64,000 nt of DNA. Origin: Cranoglanis bouderius (Eukaryota > Chordata > Actinopteri > Siluriformes > Cranoglanididae). Location of the stretch: the NCBI GenBank assembly GCA_023630585.1, contig CM042539.1, forward strand, positions 4,978,755-5,042,754. Reading direction: 5' to 3'. This document shows positions 21,670-34,662 of the stretch, piece after piece. The translations under genes were made by a program, and so were the position numbers. Every line of letters begins with the position of its first letter. The stretch's first letter is position 1. The notes under the pieces are model-generated. The model was not told where the DNA came from. It saw nothing but the letters and a program-made list of their open reading frames with translations, and did not search any database.

Positions 21670-23947
21670 CTGTGAGGAGGACATGGAGACGAAACGTTAG
21701 GGGATTTCATTGTTCATAAAAAGGAAAATTTATATTAATCACGCAGAACCACAAGACCTTCAAATATTTCAGAATATAACAGTGGGAATGCAACACTGTA
21801 AATATACATTCTCCTCTGAAACTATTGGAACAGCAAGGCCAATTCAATTGTTTTTGCTGTAGACTGAAGACATTTGGGTTTGAGATCAAAAGATGAATAT
21901 GAGACGAGAGTTTAAAATTTCATCTTTTATTTCCTGGTATTTATTTGTAGGTGTGTTAGACAACATAGAATATAGCACATTTTCTATCAGACCACCCAAA
22001 TTTGTGGGCAAGCAAAAATAGTGGAACATGTGACTGACAGGTGTTTCTCGTTACCCAGGTGTGTCCTGTTAGACTGATTGTTTAAAGAATAATTAGCCCT
22101 GAATGTCTACTTTTGGTTTTAGCCTTCATTTTCACCTGTGAAGACTGCACTTGTTGTTGAAAAGGATAAACCTACATGAAGATCAGAGAGCTAAGCATTG
22201 GGTATAGCCAATACAACAATTTGTAATGTCCTGAAAAAAAAAGAACCCACTGGTGTACCGAGCAACAGGCACCGAATGGGTCGGCCAAAGAAATCAACAA
22301 CAGCTGATGACAGAAACATTGTGAGAGCTGTAGAGAAAAACCCAAAAACAACAGTCAGTGACATCACCAACAACCTCCACAGCGCAGGGGTGAAGGTATC
22401 ACAATCCACCGTTCGTGGAAGACTTCGAGAGCAGAAACACAGAGGCCGTACCACAAGATGCAAACCACTCATTCTTTATTCTATAATCTTTATTGATGGT
22501 GGAACTCATGATGGTAGCAGCAGAATGAATTCAGAAGTCTACAGGAACATTTTGTCACCAATTTACAGAGAAATGCATCCAAATTAATCAGGAGGAACTT
22601 CATCATGCAGCAAGACAACGATCCAAAACACACTGCCAACTCAACAAAGGACTTCATCATTTTAGACTGGCCAAGTCAATCACCAGACCTTAACCCAACT
22701 GAGCAGCATTTCACCTCCTGAAGAGGAGACTGAAGGGAGAACCCCCCCCCCCCCCGAAACAAACAACAACTGAAAGAGGCTGCAGTAAAAAAGCTTCACA
22801 AAAGAAGAAACCAACAGTTTGGTGTTAGTGAGTCACAGGATTGATGCATTTATTGCAAGCGAGGGATATGCAACCAAATATTAAGTGTTATTTACTTTCA
22901 TTTACTTCAAGACTTATCTGTTCCTATACTTTTGCTCACCTTAAAAAGGGTGGTCTGATACAAAAGGTTCTATGTTCCAGGAAATAAAAATCTGAAATCC
23001 TAAACTCTCGTCTCATCTCAATCTTTTGATCTCAAACCCAGATGTCTTTGGTGTACAGCACAAACAAATGAATTGGCCTTACTGTTCCAGTTGTTTTGGA
23101 GGTGGACAAAACAGTGTAAATGTAACAGTGTAAATGTAACAGTGTAAATGGATCTCTCACCTAACATCTTCACTGTCTGCGTGTTGTTCTTCTCCCGACT
23201 GGACACGGGTCCCACTGGGTTCTTCTTCCTTCTCCAAAGAGTGCGGCTGATGAGGCTGTAGAGCACAGTGAGGCAGAGCACGGGCAGGAAGAAGAACACG
23301 CTGGAAATCCACACCATGACGGTGAGCAGCCCGGACCGGATTGCGTGCTCGGTCGCTTTGCACTCGTTGGTCTCATGTGGGTCGGTGCCGTTCTCGTGCT
23401 CGACACCCACCAGAACAAAAATGGGTCCCGCACTGCACAGAGCCACGAGCCAAAGCAGCAGGATGAGCGCCTTCACTCGCCCGCGGGTCACCAGCACTTT
23501 GGCCCGGAGCGGAAAGCAGATGGCCACATAACGCTCCACGCTGAGCGCCGTGATGCTCAGCACTGCAGAGTAGGTACAGCTCTCACTGATGAACTGGAAG
23601 AGCTTACACAGATGGTCGCCCAAGTTCCAGGGCCGGTAGCGCCACACCCGGTACAGGTCCAACGGCATGCACAGGAAGATCAGCAGGTCCGACAGCGCCA
23701 TGCTGCACAGGTACAGGTTAGTGGTGGTCCGCATGTCCTTGTACTTCAAGACCACCAGGATGGTCAGCAGGTTTCCGCTAATCCCAACCAGGAAGAGGAG
23801 CGAGCAGATCACAGTTATCCCGGTTAACACTGGGACAGGATAAAGCTGGACCGGGTACTCAAAGTCCCAGTCCAGGTCTGTGTGTGTTGTGTTGTCCGGC
23901 GCGTCCCCGTCGCACAAACAGGTGGACGCGTTCGTCCAGTTTGTCAT
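21368..23947 (-). CDS. ghsr: Growth hormone secretagogue (ghrelin) receptor, two exons
   Basis: Class A G-protein-coupled receptor for acylated ghrelin; couples to Gq/calcium at the plasma membrane and drives GH release and feeding (family knowledge). Exons 23161-23947 and 21368-21669 join in phase 1 to give 362 codons (human receptor: 366). Visible features: N-glycosylation sites NWT, NAS and NTT in the N-terminus, seven hydrophobic segments, Glu122 in TM3 (the ligand-contact acid), Cys114 and Cys196 for the disulfide, ERY at 138-140, CWLPFH at 272-277 in TM6 and NPILY at 316-320. The short second extracellular loop VEHENGTDPHETNEC is very close to mammalian GHS-R1a, arguing against the fish-specific GHS-R-like type. 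Convergent with fndc3b, divergent from pld1. Confidence 0.96.
21785..23135 (+). mobile_element. Tc1-like transposon filling the ghsr intron
   Basis: Inverted repeats of roughly 235 bp (left about 21785-22027, right about 22920-23135; e.g. GGGTTTGAGATCAAAAGATG on the left and its complement on the right). The exact termini are blurred. A decayed transposase lies on the plus strand: HTH part 22198-22480 (HRMGRPKKSTTADDRNIVRA), then a central deletion, then QQDNDPKHTANSTKDF and SPDLNPTEQ remnants near 22610-22710. The catalytic Glu region is damaged and a C-tract sits at 22743. Non-functional. Confidence 0.88.
23161..23947 (-). CDS. ghsr: ghsr exon 1 (N-terminus to TM5 and third intracellular loop)
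   Basis: ATG at 23945-23947 is followed by MTNWTNASTCLCDGD. The donor is TTAG|gtgaga on the minus strand (gt at 23159-23160). The exon covers TM1 (ITVICSLLFLVGISGNLL) to TM5 and the basic third loop ending TQTVKML. Upstream DNA to about 24350 contains (CA)n arrays; I see no clear TATA box. Confidence 0.96.
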
Positions 23948-24195
23948 AATGATGCGCTTTCAACGAGAAGTGTTCTGTTTCATGAACCCATCTCAGTGTC
24001 GCGCTTAAGAGAAGCTCGGAAACAAAAGCTAAAACATTAAATTAAATAAAAGCTGCGCGTGGATTTCTCTCCGAGCGCAAAGACGCAGAGACATCACTCT
24101 CTCTCCTGTGGTACAGTTCATCACTTACACTACGCAGGAAAAAGCGACATCCTTCTCATCTCATTAAAAGAGTTCAATACACAAATACTTTATTT

Positions 24196-24231
<36 letters not shown>

Positions 24232-25192
24232 CTCTGCACCAGGAGAGAGATTAAACGCACACCGCGCGCACACACACCCACATACACACCCACATACACA
24301 CCCACAGACACAGACACACACACACACACACCTCCTCTAAGCTTTAGGTCTATGTTCACTAAAATATAGAAACCCTGAGCATCTCAGTGAAACAAAAACA
24401 GAGAGAAATGCAGGTTCAGGTTCTCTGAATCACTGAGCAGTTCCTCCTCCTCCTCCCGAACATCTTCCCTCTATCCCGAAATGAGCATCACTATTCAACA
24501 CTCCCTCAAAAGGCTACACCCTCTGTAGTGAGCACTATTGTAGGGGTCAGTGTGCACTTCCACTTCATCATGTACATCATGTCCAAGCGAAGGCCAGCGT
24601 GAAGCAGAACAACCCTCACAATTTTATTAATGAGCAGTGAAACGCAGCAAGTCTGACTTTATAAAGTCTGATCATTTACAAATGCAAACAGATGCAGATG
24701 CACAAGCCATAGTGTGTTAAATATATGTTTAAAAAAATTGAAGAAGAATCCATTATAAATCAGTGCTGTAAATTCAAATCGTCATGTGGACCGTAATCGA
24801 ACTGAGAGATTTAAAGAAAAGAGCTCTCTGTTATTCCACTAGGGGGCGAAATAGACCAATAAACCCCATAAATTCAGAGAAAAATATGCTAATTATGTAA
24901 TTCTTCATTACCAAGCAAAATATCTGATATAAAATCCCATTTCCATTGGAAATAATCCCAAAGTCCATTTTAGTTCCAGGATGTAACACTACAAAATGTG
25001 GAAAAGTTCAAGGGGTGAATATTTATAATGTAAATACAGTTTAGATTTTAACTTAAAGTGAGATGGGAAACTAACTTGTTTGCTGATGTTCTATAACATT
25101 AAATGTACCTATAGATGGATAAAAAGTATGACATGATCATTAATGAATAAAAAAATGTATCTTTTGACAAATAGCTGTAGTATAAGAGGAAT

Positions 25193-25251
<59 letters not shown>

Positions 25252-25756
25252 GCTTAGTCTTTTCTTTCTGGTTTGATTTTTAATTCAGAGTTGAAATATT
25301 GAGGAGAGTAAACTGTCCATCAGGCGTTAACTATAAGCAGTAAATTCCAGTTAATAATATTGAGAGATTGGTTTAATATTTAAACCCGTTATGTAGCATT
25401 ACTGAAGCTAATAAATTAGCTCTAATTAATAAAGCTCTCAAAGTTCAATCGGGAACCCTAGAGGAGAACCCTTAAAAGTTCTTCCACTCTTCTACGACGT
25501 TTAAGAAAACCCTTAATCAGTTAGCTCACTTAAATTCAACAGTTTAGGAGAATGGAGAGGAATTTAAACATGATTTTACAATTTTCACCACACGGTGGCA
25601 CTATAATTCACTAATCCCCCTTTATCTCCCTTTATTTACTGTGGACTCCATGGTGACGTCACTGGCTGTGTGCTTTTGAGCTCTCTGCAAAGTTTTTGTC
25701 TAATGAGGGATGATGACATTTCTCTCCACAGCATGTGCAGCCTGGTTATTTGATTT

Positions 25757-25759
25757 GGC

Positions 25760-25820
<61 letters not shown>
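25757..25820 (+). repeat. (GA)n microsatellite
   Basis: About 30 GA units, interrupted once, adjoining the truncated LINE tail. Confidence 0.95.
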
Positions 25821-25825
<5 letters not shown>

Positions 25826-25829
25826 GAGA

Positions 25830-26280
25830 GACGACATGAGGAAGAAAACTTGAGAGGAACCAGACTCAAAAGGGAACCCATCTTCATCTGGGTGACACCA
25901 GATAGTGCGATTATAAATAAATAAACCCCTTCTATAAATGTGCTAATACTACATGGTCAAATAGTGCAGTTGTGTAACCATGAAAATTCATTACAGTTTT
26001 TATATGTTCTACTTCTAGTTCTTGTAAGGACTCTTGCAGCTGCATTCTGGACTAACTGGAGTTTGTTTATGCTCCTACTGGAACATCCAGACAGTAAGGC
26101 ATTACAATAATCCAACCTAGAGGTGACGAAAGCATGGACTAATTTTTCTGCATCCTGTAGTGACATTATATTTCTTATCTTAGCAATATTTCTGAAGTGA
26201 AAGAAGGCTACCCTGGTAATATTATCTACATGAGCGTCAAATGAAAGACTGGAGTCAATAATCACACCAATGTCTTGCAT
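25830..26280 (-). mobile_element. Non-LTR retrotransposon 3' end (L2/CR1-like)
   Basis: On the minus strand, 26280 to about 25985 encodes the C-terminal part of a LINE reverse transcriptase ORF: GVIIDSSLSFDAHVDNITR, AEKLVHAFVTSRLDYCNALL, KLQLVQNAAARVLTRTR. The 3' UTR follows, with the same sequence as the plus-strand copy at 44225-44535. The element is 5'-truncated and ends in the GA repeat. Confidence 0.85.
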
Positions 26281-27357
26281 GAAGGCGCTTCAGCATTAAA
26301 CTCTGTCTGTAATCTGATCTAACTTCATGAAACTGAACCCTAATTACAGCTCATTAGATACCTGGGTGTGGCCCAAAACCACGACTTTGTCTATGTGGGT
26401 GTGTCTCAGAACTCCTTTCTTGTGTCTTCTTCATCACTTCCTGTCAAAGTTGAGGAGTAAACGATAAGTAAAAATGAGGAGGAGATGGAAATGCAGTTAC
26501 TGACACACACAGCACTTACACGCTATACAGCATGATATTTATTTAGCCTTTAATTTAATGTACACCCTTTTCCTTAAACTCCAGAAGAACATGCTAAGAA
26601 CAAATTGGGTTCTTTAAGGGTTCACTAGACAATTAAGGGTTCTCTGCTTTTAAAAAGGGTTCTACGTGGAACCCTTACTGATAGCAAACCTCTATGTGCT
26701 CTTAGACTGTAGTCATTCTGCAAAGACGTGTTCGGTGAATTCTTTATTTTGTTTGCACCGGAGCTACAAGGCTAATGTAGCTAACAAGTAATGGAAGTGT
26801 ATAGCCACCAGTAACATGTTTATCATGTGTAAAGTACAAAAATTTTACATGTGACTCATCTGTAAATGTGGACAAATTTATCCTTCTCTTCCCCAAGAGA
26901 TTCGCTTCAATACACATCAGTGAAAAGAAAAAAACCCGACCACCTCTCCCATGTTACCTGTCTCTGATACTGTTGGGTTCTTATCATGGTGGATTATTTC
27001 CTGGTTGCTTGAAGAACACTTTAAATTCCCTCCTGAAGCACCACTACATCTTTGAAATATTAAAGGTATTGAGAATGTGTGTTTAATCCCAGATGAGTCC
27101 ATAATTACAGTACATAATTCCCAGGTCTGCAGTTGTATTGTCTGCTTGGTTCAGGTGTGTTAGGAAACATCTCAAGTGGTGGAAAACTGAACTGGGAAAT
27201 TCATCTGATGTGTAATATTTCTGTATATCAGTATCACTGTATATTATTACCAATCTCCTGTTCTTTAAATGTAATATAATGGTCATGTTGGTAATTCCAG
27301 TGGCAGTAGAGACGTCTTCACTCAGACACATTTTAATCAGGATATACTGTATATATA

Positions 27358-27585
27358 CAGCCCCAGTTCCAAAAAAGTTGGGACGCTGTGTAAAATGTCA
27401 ATAAAAACAGAATGCAATGATTTTCAAATCTCATAAACCTGTATGTTATTCACAATAGAACATAGAAAACATATCAAATGTTTAAACTGAGGAAATGTAA
27501 TATGTACCAGGTTCTATTGTGAATAACACATGGGTTTATGAGATTTGAAAATCCCAGCGTCCCAACTTTTTTGGAATTGGGGTTG
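27358..27585. mobile_element. 228-bp TA-flanked MITE
   Basis: Ends CAGCCCCAGTTCCAAAAAAG and the near complement TTTTTTGGAATTGGGGTTG, TA at 27356-27357 and 27586-27587. Extra internal complementarity (tctattgtgaataac) makes most of the element a hairpin. Noncoding. Confidence 0.88.
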
Positions 27586-27589
27586 TATA

Positions 27590-27700
27590 TAAACCTTCCC
27601 ATAAGAGTGGAGCTTATTATAACAGCAAAGGAGGAATTTGGAATGAGATGTTCAACAAGCTCAGATGGGCGTGATGCTCAGGGGTGCACATACTTTTGGC

Positions 27701-27706
<6 letters not shown>
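27590..27706 (+). mobile_element. Tc1-like transposon end fragment
   Basis: Contains GAGTGGAGCTTATTATAACA and CATACTTTTGGCCGTA, wording typical of a fish Tc1 element 3' end. Only one end is present; it is followed by (CA)n. Confidence 0.5.
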
Positions 27707-27750
<44 letters not shown>

Positions 27751-27861
27751 ATGTCATGTTAAATAATACCAGTAAGACTGCAGGACTGTGTGTTTTTGCC
27801 TTTTTAATCTCTCTTCGTTCCTTCTTTTAATATAAAAACTGACCTCATGTTCTTATTAATA

Positions 27862-27871
<10 letters not shown>

Positions 27872-27922
<51 letters not shown>
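27872..27922 (+). repeat. (TA)n microsatellite
   Basis: About 25 TA units, roughly 110 bases upstream of the proposed pld1 promoter. Confidence 0.93.
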
Positions 27923-27925
<3 letters not shown>

Positions 27926-28023
27926 CATAAGATATAATTAATCGATATTTTAAGTAATTTAGTAAATTTTTTGTCCATGAATGTTTTATTATTTCATTCA
28001 TATTTTTTGTTGTTTATTTGAAT

Positions 28024-28234
28024 TATTTCGCGCTTCCGGAAGTGAGAATAAAACTGGGTTATATTGTTCCAGGAAACGTGCGCGCGGAGCACGCCATGAC
28101 GGCCAGTTAAGCGCGTGCACGCTGGGGTTTTGGGCGCGTCCCCGCTGTGAGGAAGAGCCGAGCAGAGCAGAGCAGAGGAGAGGAGAGGAGAGGTTTGTGC
28201 ATGGTCAGGAGTTCTGACTTGAGTTTCTTCTGAG
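28024..28234 (+). promoter_or_regulatory. pld1: pld1 CpG-rich promoter and noncoding exon 1 (proposed)
   Basis: A G+C- and CpG-rich island in AT-rich surroundings. The palindromic ETS-type site CTTCCGGAAG is at 28034-28043. About 200 bases on, GAG|gtcagt at 28234/28235 is a good splice donor. Two tiny upstream frames occur: ATG at 28096 (4 codons) and ATG at 28201 (10 codons, stop at 28231-28233). As the first coding pld1 exon has a 3' splice site before its ATG, a noncoding exon is required, and this is the best candidate. The transcription start itself is inferred. Confidence 0.6.
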
Positions 28235-29305
28235 GTCAGTTCATTCACTTTACCCTCTTGTTGTGTGTTTATTTCTTTGTATTGTGTGTTTGTTTCTTTG
28301 TGTTGTGTTGAGTTGTGTGTTTATTGAAGCTTTAATGAGAGGAAAGTTGACGGCGTGTTTTATTGCGTGACGCGTCGTTAAGGTGGACAGTAACAGTGTA
28401 ACAATGTATCTGAGGTTTTCTCACGGGGCCCTCACATTCCTCCACTGAGGAGCTTCAGGCGTGGTCTTCACCCAGCTGAAGCACGTGGTCTGTATATCCG
28501 TGAGGAATGATTAATTATCGGTTGATGTGGACCGCAGCTTTAGCAGCAGCAGCAGCAGTGATCATAACAAACCGCTGAGAACCCTGTACACTGCACACTG
28601 TTTGTCTCGAGTTTTGCTTCTACAGGTTTAATGTTCGAAATCAGGACGAACAACCAGCAGTTCCTGCATGACCAGTTTACTTGGTAGGTTTATTGCACAA
28701 GCAGTGAGGAAACTTCTGATGACACATCCCTGACTCAGGAGCTACACATGCACGCGCCTGTTTATTTATTTATTTATTTATTCATTTATTTATTTGATGT
28801 TCAGTTTATCCTGCGCTTTCTAACACCCAAGTTCGCTTTACACCAATAAACACAAAAGCAAAACAAAACCATGAGGAGCAGAATAATAATAATAAGAAGA
28901 AGAGGAGAGCAGTTGAAAAGAGTAGAGATGTATAGAGTTCTCCACACTGATGTCCTGGAAATGTGATTCAACATCTGTCCTGTTCACCTAAGGGTTTCAT
29001 TTACATGTTGCCAGGTGTTGAGTTTTTGGTTTTGGTTAGTTTTGTTATCAAAATGATTTCAAAAGACCTTCTGATTGTTTTAAAGGTGCAATAGTTGCTT
29101 TTTTTTATTTTATTTTATTTTTTAAATTTCTTACTTCTACAAATAACCTTGAAGATCTGTAGAACTTGATAAAAAAAACATGATGTTAAGCTGTGGTCTT
29201 AGAAAAAGTGTATTAAATCTCTGAGGAAACCGGTTGAGAAAACTGATTTCCTGTCTGGAATGGTTGTTTGTGTTTGGATATGCTTCCTGTCAGTCATTTT
29301 ATAGA

Positions 29306-29308
<3 letters not shown>

Positions 29309-29349
<41 letters not shown>

Positions 29350-29364
29350 CATATATATACACAC

Positions 29365-29434
<70 letters not shown>

Positions 29435-29476
29435 TACTGTGTGTGTGTGTGTATGTGTGTGTAATATATATATATA
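29309..29476 (+). repeat. Compound (TA)n(GT)n microsatellite
   Basis: Alternating blocks of TA and GT/CA repeats with partly mirror-like ATATACACACATACTGTGTG junctions, ending in (TA)n at the Tc1 insertion point. Confidence 0.93.
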
Positions 29477-31093
<1,617 letters not shown>

Positions 31094-31810
31094 GCATGCC
31101 ACGTAAGATCACAGAACCGTTAGAGAGTTAATCCTGACAGCTTTAAACTAGTAAACACACTTCAGTAGGTTAGTTTGTTAATTTGTATTGTGGAATATGA
31201 CAGAAATCCCAGTCATAAACATGCAGAATGATGTCCTAATCCCTGTTCTGTACTTTTAGATGTACATTGTGGGTAAGTAAAGCAATGCATTGTGGGATTT
31301 CATGAGCAAGATTTTCTGGATTTTATTTTTTGGACTTGGCTACGGCATGACTCACAAACGTCTAGGGCTCGTCTGAATGTCAGACATCATTTACATTTAC
31401 ATTAAACTGCAGCATTGAAGCTCAGAGCTTCACCCTTCACATAAACTAATCATACTCAAGCTCCGCCCACTTTCATGCCAAATCATAATATTGAATCAAA
31501 TCCATTTTTTCTTCCATTAATTGATGTTGGCGCTTTAGCTTCTTTTCACCTGCGCTCGGAGTAAAGACAGAGCAGGAGTGCTGTATGTTGACTTTGTGGG
31601 TTTGGGTGTGATTGTGTTTATATTCTGTGGAGAGATTAGGAGGTGTGTGGAACAGCAGAGCACTCTAGAACCAGAAGAAATGTTATATACTAAATGCTAT
31701 ATGCTAAATGTTAGATGTTAAATGCTGTAATCTCTCTCTCTCTCTCTCTCTCTCTCTGTCCAGCAGATTAGAATCATGAGATTTCAGTTTGAGATTCATG
31801 AATGCATGAG

Positions 31811-31861
<51 letters not shown>

Positions 31862-31894
31862 TACCGCACACTTCCCCAGTTAATACCCACCCTA

Positions 31895-32330
31895 TTAGAA
31901 CAAACAAATTCTTTAAAGATAATTTTTCTAAAAAAAAGAAGAAAAAAAAAGGTTCTAGTTGGAACACTTTCTGATGGGCAAACCCTCTGTTGTAGTGTTA
32001 GAACCCTTAGTTCTAAGAACCCTTAATTATCCAACGAACCCTTAAAGATCCATTGAAGAACCATTTTTCCTAAAAGTGTGTGTATTAACTGGGTACAAAA
32101 TCCAAATTATTGCTCTTTATTTTCTTCTTTAAGATCTGTCAGGAGTTTAATGTTTTGCTTCTTGGTACACTTAAAAAAAAAAAAAAAATTCTTTAAGTGT
32201 TCATTGGATAATTAAGGGTTCTCAGCTTCCAGAAAGTGTTCTACTTGGAACCCTTTCTGATAAAGAAAGGGTTGAAACGGTTCTCCCAGAGGAGGAATCG
32301 AAGAACACTTAAGGATGTTTAATTTCTTCC
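31895..32330. repeat. aaccctt-type dispersed repeat (two adjoining copies)
   Basis: Multiple complementary GGGTTC/GAACCC words (GTTCTAGTTGGAACAC, AAGAACCCTTAATTATCC, GGGTTCTCAGC). The same words occur at 2740-2890, 16659-16795, 25441-25515, 26580-26700, 37738-37805, 38185-38240, 51840-51960 and 58020-58255, so this is a high-copy MITE-like family with the wording of fish Kolobok/hAT MITEs; exact class uncertain. Confidence 0.7.
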
Positions 32331-32905
32331 GAGTGTAAATATGAATATAACCTCTTATCTTTAGTGTAAATATAGACAAACACTTTAAATATCCTGTTAC
32401 TCCTGATCAGATCATTGAGGGCGTGTCAGATTGCATCGCGTTTCCATGGTAATGTAAACAAAGAGGGATTGAGGAATGAAAATGTGGAACCCTTTTATTT
32501 TTTCGCTTTAAAACAGCCTTGTGTGATTTCAGCCTCAGGGTGTGTTTCAAGCAAAGCAAATGATTGAATGTAATTTAGTTTGATTGACGATTAGAGCTGT
32601 GACTGAGGTTCCACCCAGAATTCACACAGATTTAACATATTATCTGCACGTTACTCACAGCAAACTGTACACACACCTACTCCAGCGTCCACACGTACGT
32701 CTCACCTCTGACCTCTGCTGCAGGAATCGGTTCCTCTTCGTTCTTATTTGTTACGTCTTCATTTGAAATGAAAATAAAGACTACACCTGTGTTCAATGTC
32801 TCAGACAGACTGTAGTCCTGCTGAAGTCTCGGATCAGAAGGTGTTGATTAATTTTCCATAACAGCGGCTCTGACAGTAGTGCAGGTTTATGTTAATGCGC
32901 TCGTT

Positions 32906-33295
32906 GTAATTAGTTATCGTTTCTATAGTAACGGCTCGCTCACAGGGACGTGCACAGCGGACACTTCACATAAACAGATTTAAAAAAGCTTTTTTATGGT
33001 AAAGTTTTCTTGAAGAGAGAGAATTATGAGAGGCTGGTGAGGGAGCGACTGTTTATAGCTGCTATAACGTAAGTGAGAACAAGAACTAACTCGTTTCATC
33101 TATACTTTACAAAATTGAATGTAATTCTAAATGGATAAAGTATGATGTTCTTTTAATGAAAGAAAAAATTGTAATCGTTGGTAAATTGCTGTGGTATAAA
33201 AGGAATAAAAGACTTGGGGTCATGCTGTTATAGGAAAATAATCAACTCCAGGGTGGTACGAGTAACGCCGCTTCATCACGCCACATCGCTGTTTA
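32906..33295 (+). repeat. Dispersed repeat, copy 2
   Basis: Shares GAGGGAGCGACTGTTTATAG-type, AAATTGCTGTGGTATAAAAG-type and CTTCATCACGCCAC-type words with 54880-55205. Parts also match 25059-25196 and 8195-8260. Family not recognised; probably a non-autonomous DNA element. Confidence 0.8.
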
Positions 33296-33350
33296 TTACT
33301 TTATATTATTTAATAAAGTTTTAATAACGACTGGTAAATCTCACTCACCT

Positions 33351-33948
33351 GGGGCTGAATTCACAAAAATGTTCTTAAGAAGGAAGTTTAGAAAGTTCTT
33401 AAGATAAAGACTAAGTTTCCAAGAATGATCCTAAGTGCATTTCTTGAATATTTTCTTAAGAACATCTTATTTTTGACAGTAACGTAAAACTACAACAAAT
33501 TCAATACTGACAAATTTTAAATGTGTGAATTTATTATCTTTTTTTTTTTTTTTTAAGTAGTAAAAAAAAAAAAAAAAAAGATAATAAATTCACACATTTA
33601 AAATTTGTTGTTTCAAATATTAAACATGACAAAATCATAAAACTTGCAACATGTAAGCCTGGTTTATACAAGTAAAATATTGTAGTAGTTATACAGTATT
33701 TATTACATGTTGCAAGTTTTATGATTTGGTCATGTTTAATATTTGAAACAACCCATTAAAGTCATTAAAAAATCCTACGACAAGTTGGCAGTTATCCTAA
33801 TTTAAAGAAGTTATTTACGATGATTTTTAAGTACATCCTTTTTATGAACTTTTGGGAATACAAAATATTTTCTTCAGCGAGAAAATAAGAAGAAAATGGC
33901 AGTTTTTCAAGAATTTCATTCTTAAGAATGTTTCGTGAATCTGGCCCC
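33351..33948. mobile_element. Palindromic MITE with two internal hairpins
   Basis: Terminal inverted repeats GGGGCTGAATTCACAAAAAT and complement of GGGGCCAGATTCACGAAACA, each extending into TTCTTAAGAA. Inside are two consecutive hairpins: arms 33511-33554 / 33563-33606 (T-rich loop-proximal part) and arms 33607-33656 / 33703-33752 (one mismatch seen). Noncoding; a target duplication is not clear. Confidence 0.88.
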
Positions 33949-34662
33949 TGGTGTTTTTATGATGACTATTTTTAAAATCTTTTCATTTGCATGTTAATTG
34001 ACTTCCTCCACTGACATGAAAAACACGTCATCGTGCAGTGCTCGTGCTTTTAATCTGCAGGTTCGAAGCTGATGCACGTATAGAAGCGGGTCTTATCACA
34101 CACCCAAGGTGTTACTCTACAACAGGAAGTTGAGGAGGGCTTGTGATATACATGATAACACCAGTTTATATCCTAAATTGCTGATCACAGTAGTGACTCA
34201 GTAGTCATTAGATCACTGAGTAAGACTCGGATGTGATCGACGTGTCACGTTTTCCTCCAGTGTTACGACTCCGTGTTGCTGTGGTTGGACTTGATGTTAC
34301 GCTCTTAAATAGCTGGATTCTTTCTCAAGCTACGTGATAAAACACTCTGTTTCTGTTTCTCTGTATACAAACTCACAGGAAGCTCTTGATGAGTTGCTTC
34401 AGAGGTCATATGAATTATGAATCATTCTCCTCTGAGGAGGATCTGTGTGTCTCACATCCGGATCAAATCACTTCTTTCAGAGCTGGAACTGAAGGGTGGC
34501 TGTTAAACTCCATCATTAATTAAACGTTTAAAATACGTCACTATAAAACAATAATTTTAACAGTATCGGTGTTCAGATGACACAGACGTGACGGAAAATC
34601 TTCCCAAATTTGTTCTTCTTGGACTCTTATCTAAATTTCCATTACTGGAGTGATGCAGTAAA

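Larger units (their letters stand above)
23948..28020. other. Intergenic region between divergent ghsr and pld1
   Basis: No gene seen. It holds ghsr upstream sequence, (CA)n tracts at 24199-24340 and 25194-25248, a dispersed repeat fragment (25059-25196), a LINE tail (25830-26280, minus), aaccctt-type repeat pieces (25441-25515, 26580-26700), a small TA-flanked MITE (27358-27585), a Tc1 end fragment and an (AT)n array. Confidence 0.7.

Noticed and set aside
23018..23160. Extension of the ghsr exon 1 frame past the donor to 309 codons
   Set aside because: The residues after KMLG do not resemble a receptor and fall in the intronic transposon; the joined exon 2 restores TM6 and TM7 exactly.
23345..23827. 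160-codon plus-strand frame opposite ghsr
   Set aside because: Shadow of the G+C-rich receptor exon on the other strand.
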